Shown here: positions 5,470 to 6,349 of the stretch, piece after piece | Layout of the letters: the number at the start of each line of letters is the position of its first letter | Position numbering within the stretch: the stretch's first letter is position 1 | Assembly: GCA_964434345.1 (NCBI GenBank) | Contig: CAYSUY010000219.1 | Location: 1 to 6,349, forward strand | From: CAIOSQ01 sp964434345 | Lineage (GTDB): Bacteria > Pseudomonadota > Alphaproteobacteria > CACIAM-22H2 | Length of the DNA: 6,349 nucleotides | Direction: 5' to 3' | The notes under the pieces: generated by a model | Seen by the model: the letters and a program-made list of their open reading frames with translations, nothing else | Databases searched by the model: none | What the model was told of the DNA's origin: nothing | Position numbers and translations under genes: made by a program

Positions 5470-6349
5470 ATGACCGACGACACCGCCGCCACGCGCCTCG
5501 ACCCGATCACCGTCGAGGTCGTCCGCCACAAGCTCGAAGGCATCGCGAACGAGATGGAATCGACGCTGCTGCGCAGCTCCTTCTCGCCGATCGTGAAGGA
5601 GGGGCTCGACGCCTCCGCCGCGCTGTTCACCATCGCGGGCGAGACCCTGGCGCAGGCCTGCGCCGTGCCCATCCACCTCGCGACGCTGATCCCGATCGTC
5701 GAGACGATGCTGCGCAGCTTTCCGCTGGAGACCATGGCGGACGGCGACGTCTACATCATGAACGACCCGTATCTCGGCGGCACGCATCTGCCGGACATCG
5801 CGCTCGTCATGCCGGTGTTCCATGACGGTCGGCCGATCGCGCTGTCGGCGACGATGACGCATCACCAGGATGTCGGCGGCATGACCCCGGGCTCGGTCCC
5901 GACCAATGCGACGGAGATCTTCCAGGAGGGGCTCCGGATACCGCCGCTCAAGCTCCGCGACGCCGGTCGCATGAACGAGACGCTGGTCGCGATGATCCGG
6001 CTGAACGTGCGCATCCCGGACACGGTCATGGGCGACCTCAACGCCCAGATCGCCGGCTGCCAGATCGGCGCGCGCCGTCTCGGCGATGTCGCGCGGACCT
6101 ACGGAACGCACAGCCTGCACGACATCTTCGCGGTCCTGCTCGACCGGTCGGAGGCGATGACCCGCGACGCGCTGCGCCAGATCCCGCAAGGGACCTATCG
6201 CTATCACGACTTCCTCGACAATGACGGCATCGAGCTGGACCGTCGCATCCGGATCGAGGTCTCCGTGACGATGCGCGATGGCGCCTTCCATTGCGACTTC
6301 ACGGGCACGAGCCGCCAGCTCAAGGGGCCGTTCAACGTCGTGCGCTCCG
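5470..6349 (+). CDS. hyuB: Hydantoinase B/oxoprolinase family protein, subunit B (3' end outside window)
   Basis: The frame runs from ATG 5470 to the window edge, 293 complete codons, about half the usual 520-600 residues of HyuB. It starts with the typical LDPITVEVVRHKLEGIANEME (about 10-30), then LLRSSFSPIVKEGLDASAALF (33-53), GDVYIMNDPYLGGTHLPDIALV (92-113), THHQDVGGMTPGS (130-142) and FQEGLRIPPLKL (151-162); FTGTSRQLKGPFN (277-289) lies near the cut. The GGTHLPD and HHQD segments supply His and Asp residues (H106, D109, H131, H132, D134) that are good candidates for metal or substrate contacts, by family inference. HyuB works with HyuA as one enzyme, and the 5-bp gap fits a shared transcript. 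No frameshift or missing motif is seen in the part present. Whatever follows, such as a transporter or regulator that could indicate the substrate, is beyond the window. Confidence 0.94.
   Translation, partial: MTDDTAATRLDPITVEVVRHKLEGIANEMESTLLRSSFSPIVKEGLDASAALFTIAGETLAQACAVPIHLATLIPIVETMLRSFPLETMADGDVYIMNDPYLGGTHLPDIALVMPVFHDGRPIALSATMTHHQDVGGMTPGSVPTNATEIFQEGLRIPPLKLRDAGRMNETLVAMIRLNVRIPDTVMGDLNAQIAGCQIGARRLGDVARTYGTHSLHDIFAVLLDRSEAMTRDALRQIPQGTYRYHDFLDNDGIELDRRIRIEVSVTMRDGAFHCDFTGTSRQLKGPFNVVRS

Noticed and set aside
5317..6291. A 324-codon open frame on the - strand opposite the end of hyuA and hyuB
   Set aside because: It shares codon boundaries with hyuB and has the same low-complexity composition; the + strand frame carries the conserved HyuB motifs.

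Overview
The window looks like chromosomal DNA of a GC-rich alphaproteobacterium, probably Hyphomicrobiales (Rhizobiales). This rests on strong G/C bias at third codon positions, a cytochrome c tail of the kind common in that group, a ScsB-like DsbD protein and a separate hyuA-hyuB pair. The taxonomic guess is inference. All supported genes are on the + strand, and I see no tRNA, rRNA, CRISPR array, transposase, integrase or phage gene.

Region by region: (a) 1-203 is the C-terminal end of a class I cytochrome c, closed by a strong intrinsic terminator at 244-281. (b) 341-442 is a 33-codon ORF with a good ribosome binding site, encoding a glycine-rich hydrophobic miniprotein. (c) 443-613 is non-coding. 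It holds a short perfect hairpin and, directly after it, six contiguous copies of a 16-bp unit (487-582), ending 31 bp before the next start codon. (d) 614-2869 encodes a complete 751-residue DsbD/ScsB-family transmembrane thiol-disulfide reductase with all three cysteine pairs. (e) 2870-2976 is a short gap with overlapping inverted repeats. (f) 2977-3342 encodes a small secreted protein of unknown function with one cysteine near its C-terminus. (g) 3395-5464 and 5470-6349 (cut by the window edge) encode the A and B subunits of an ATP-dependent hydantoinase/oxoprolinase-type enzyme, 5 bp apart.

Two functional themes adjoin. The first is envelope redox biology: a cytochrome c, then a reductase that moves electrons from cytoplasmic thioredoxin to periplasmic partners. 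The second is cytoplasmic cleavage of a cyclic amide or related compound by HyuAB. The small secreted protein lies between them, and the sequence alone does not show which neighbour it works with. Most of the window is ordinary core-type content. The parts least explained by known families are the 16-bp tandem array before the reductase gene, the 33-residue miniprotein and the 121-residue secreted protein. I found no convincing evidence of a wholly new multi-gene system.
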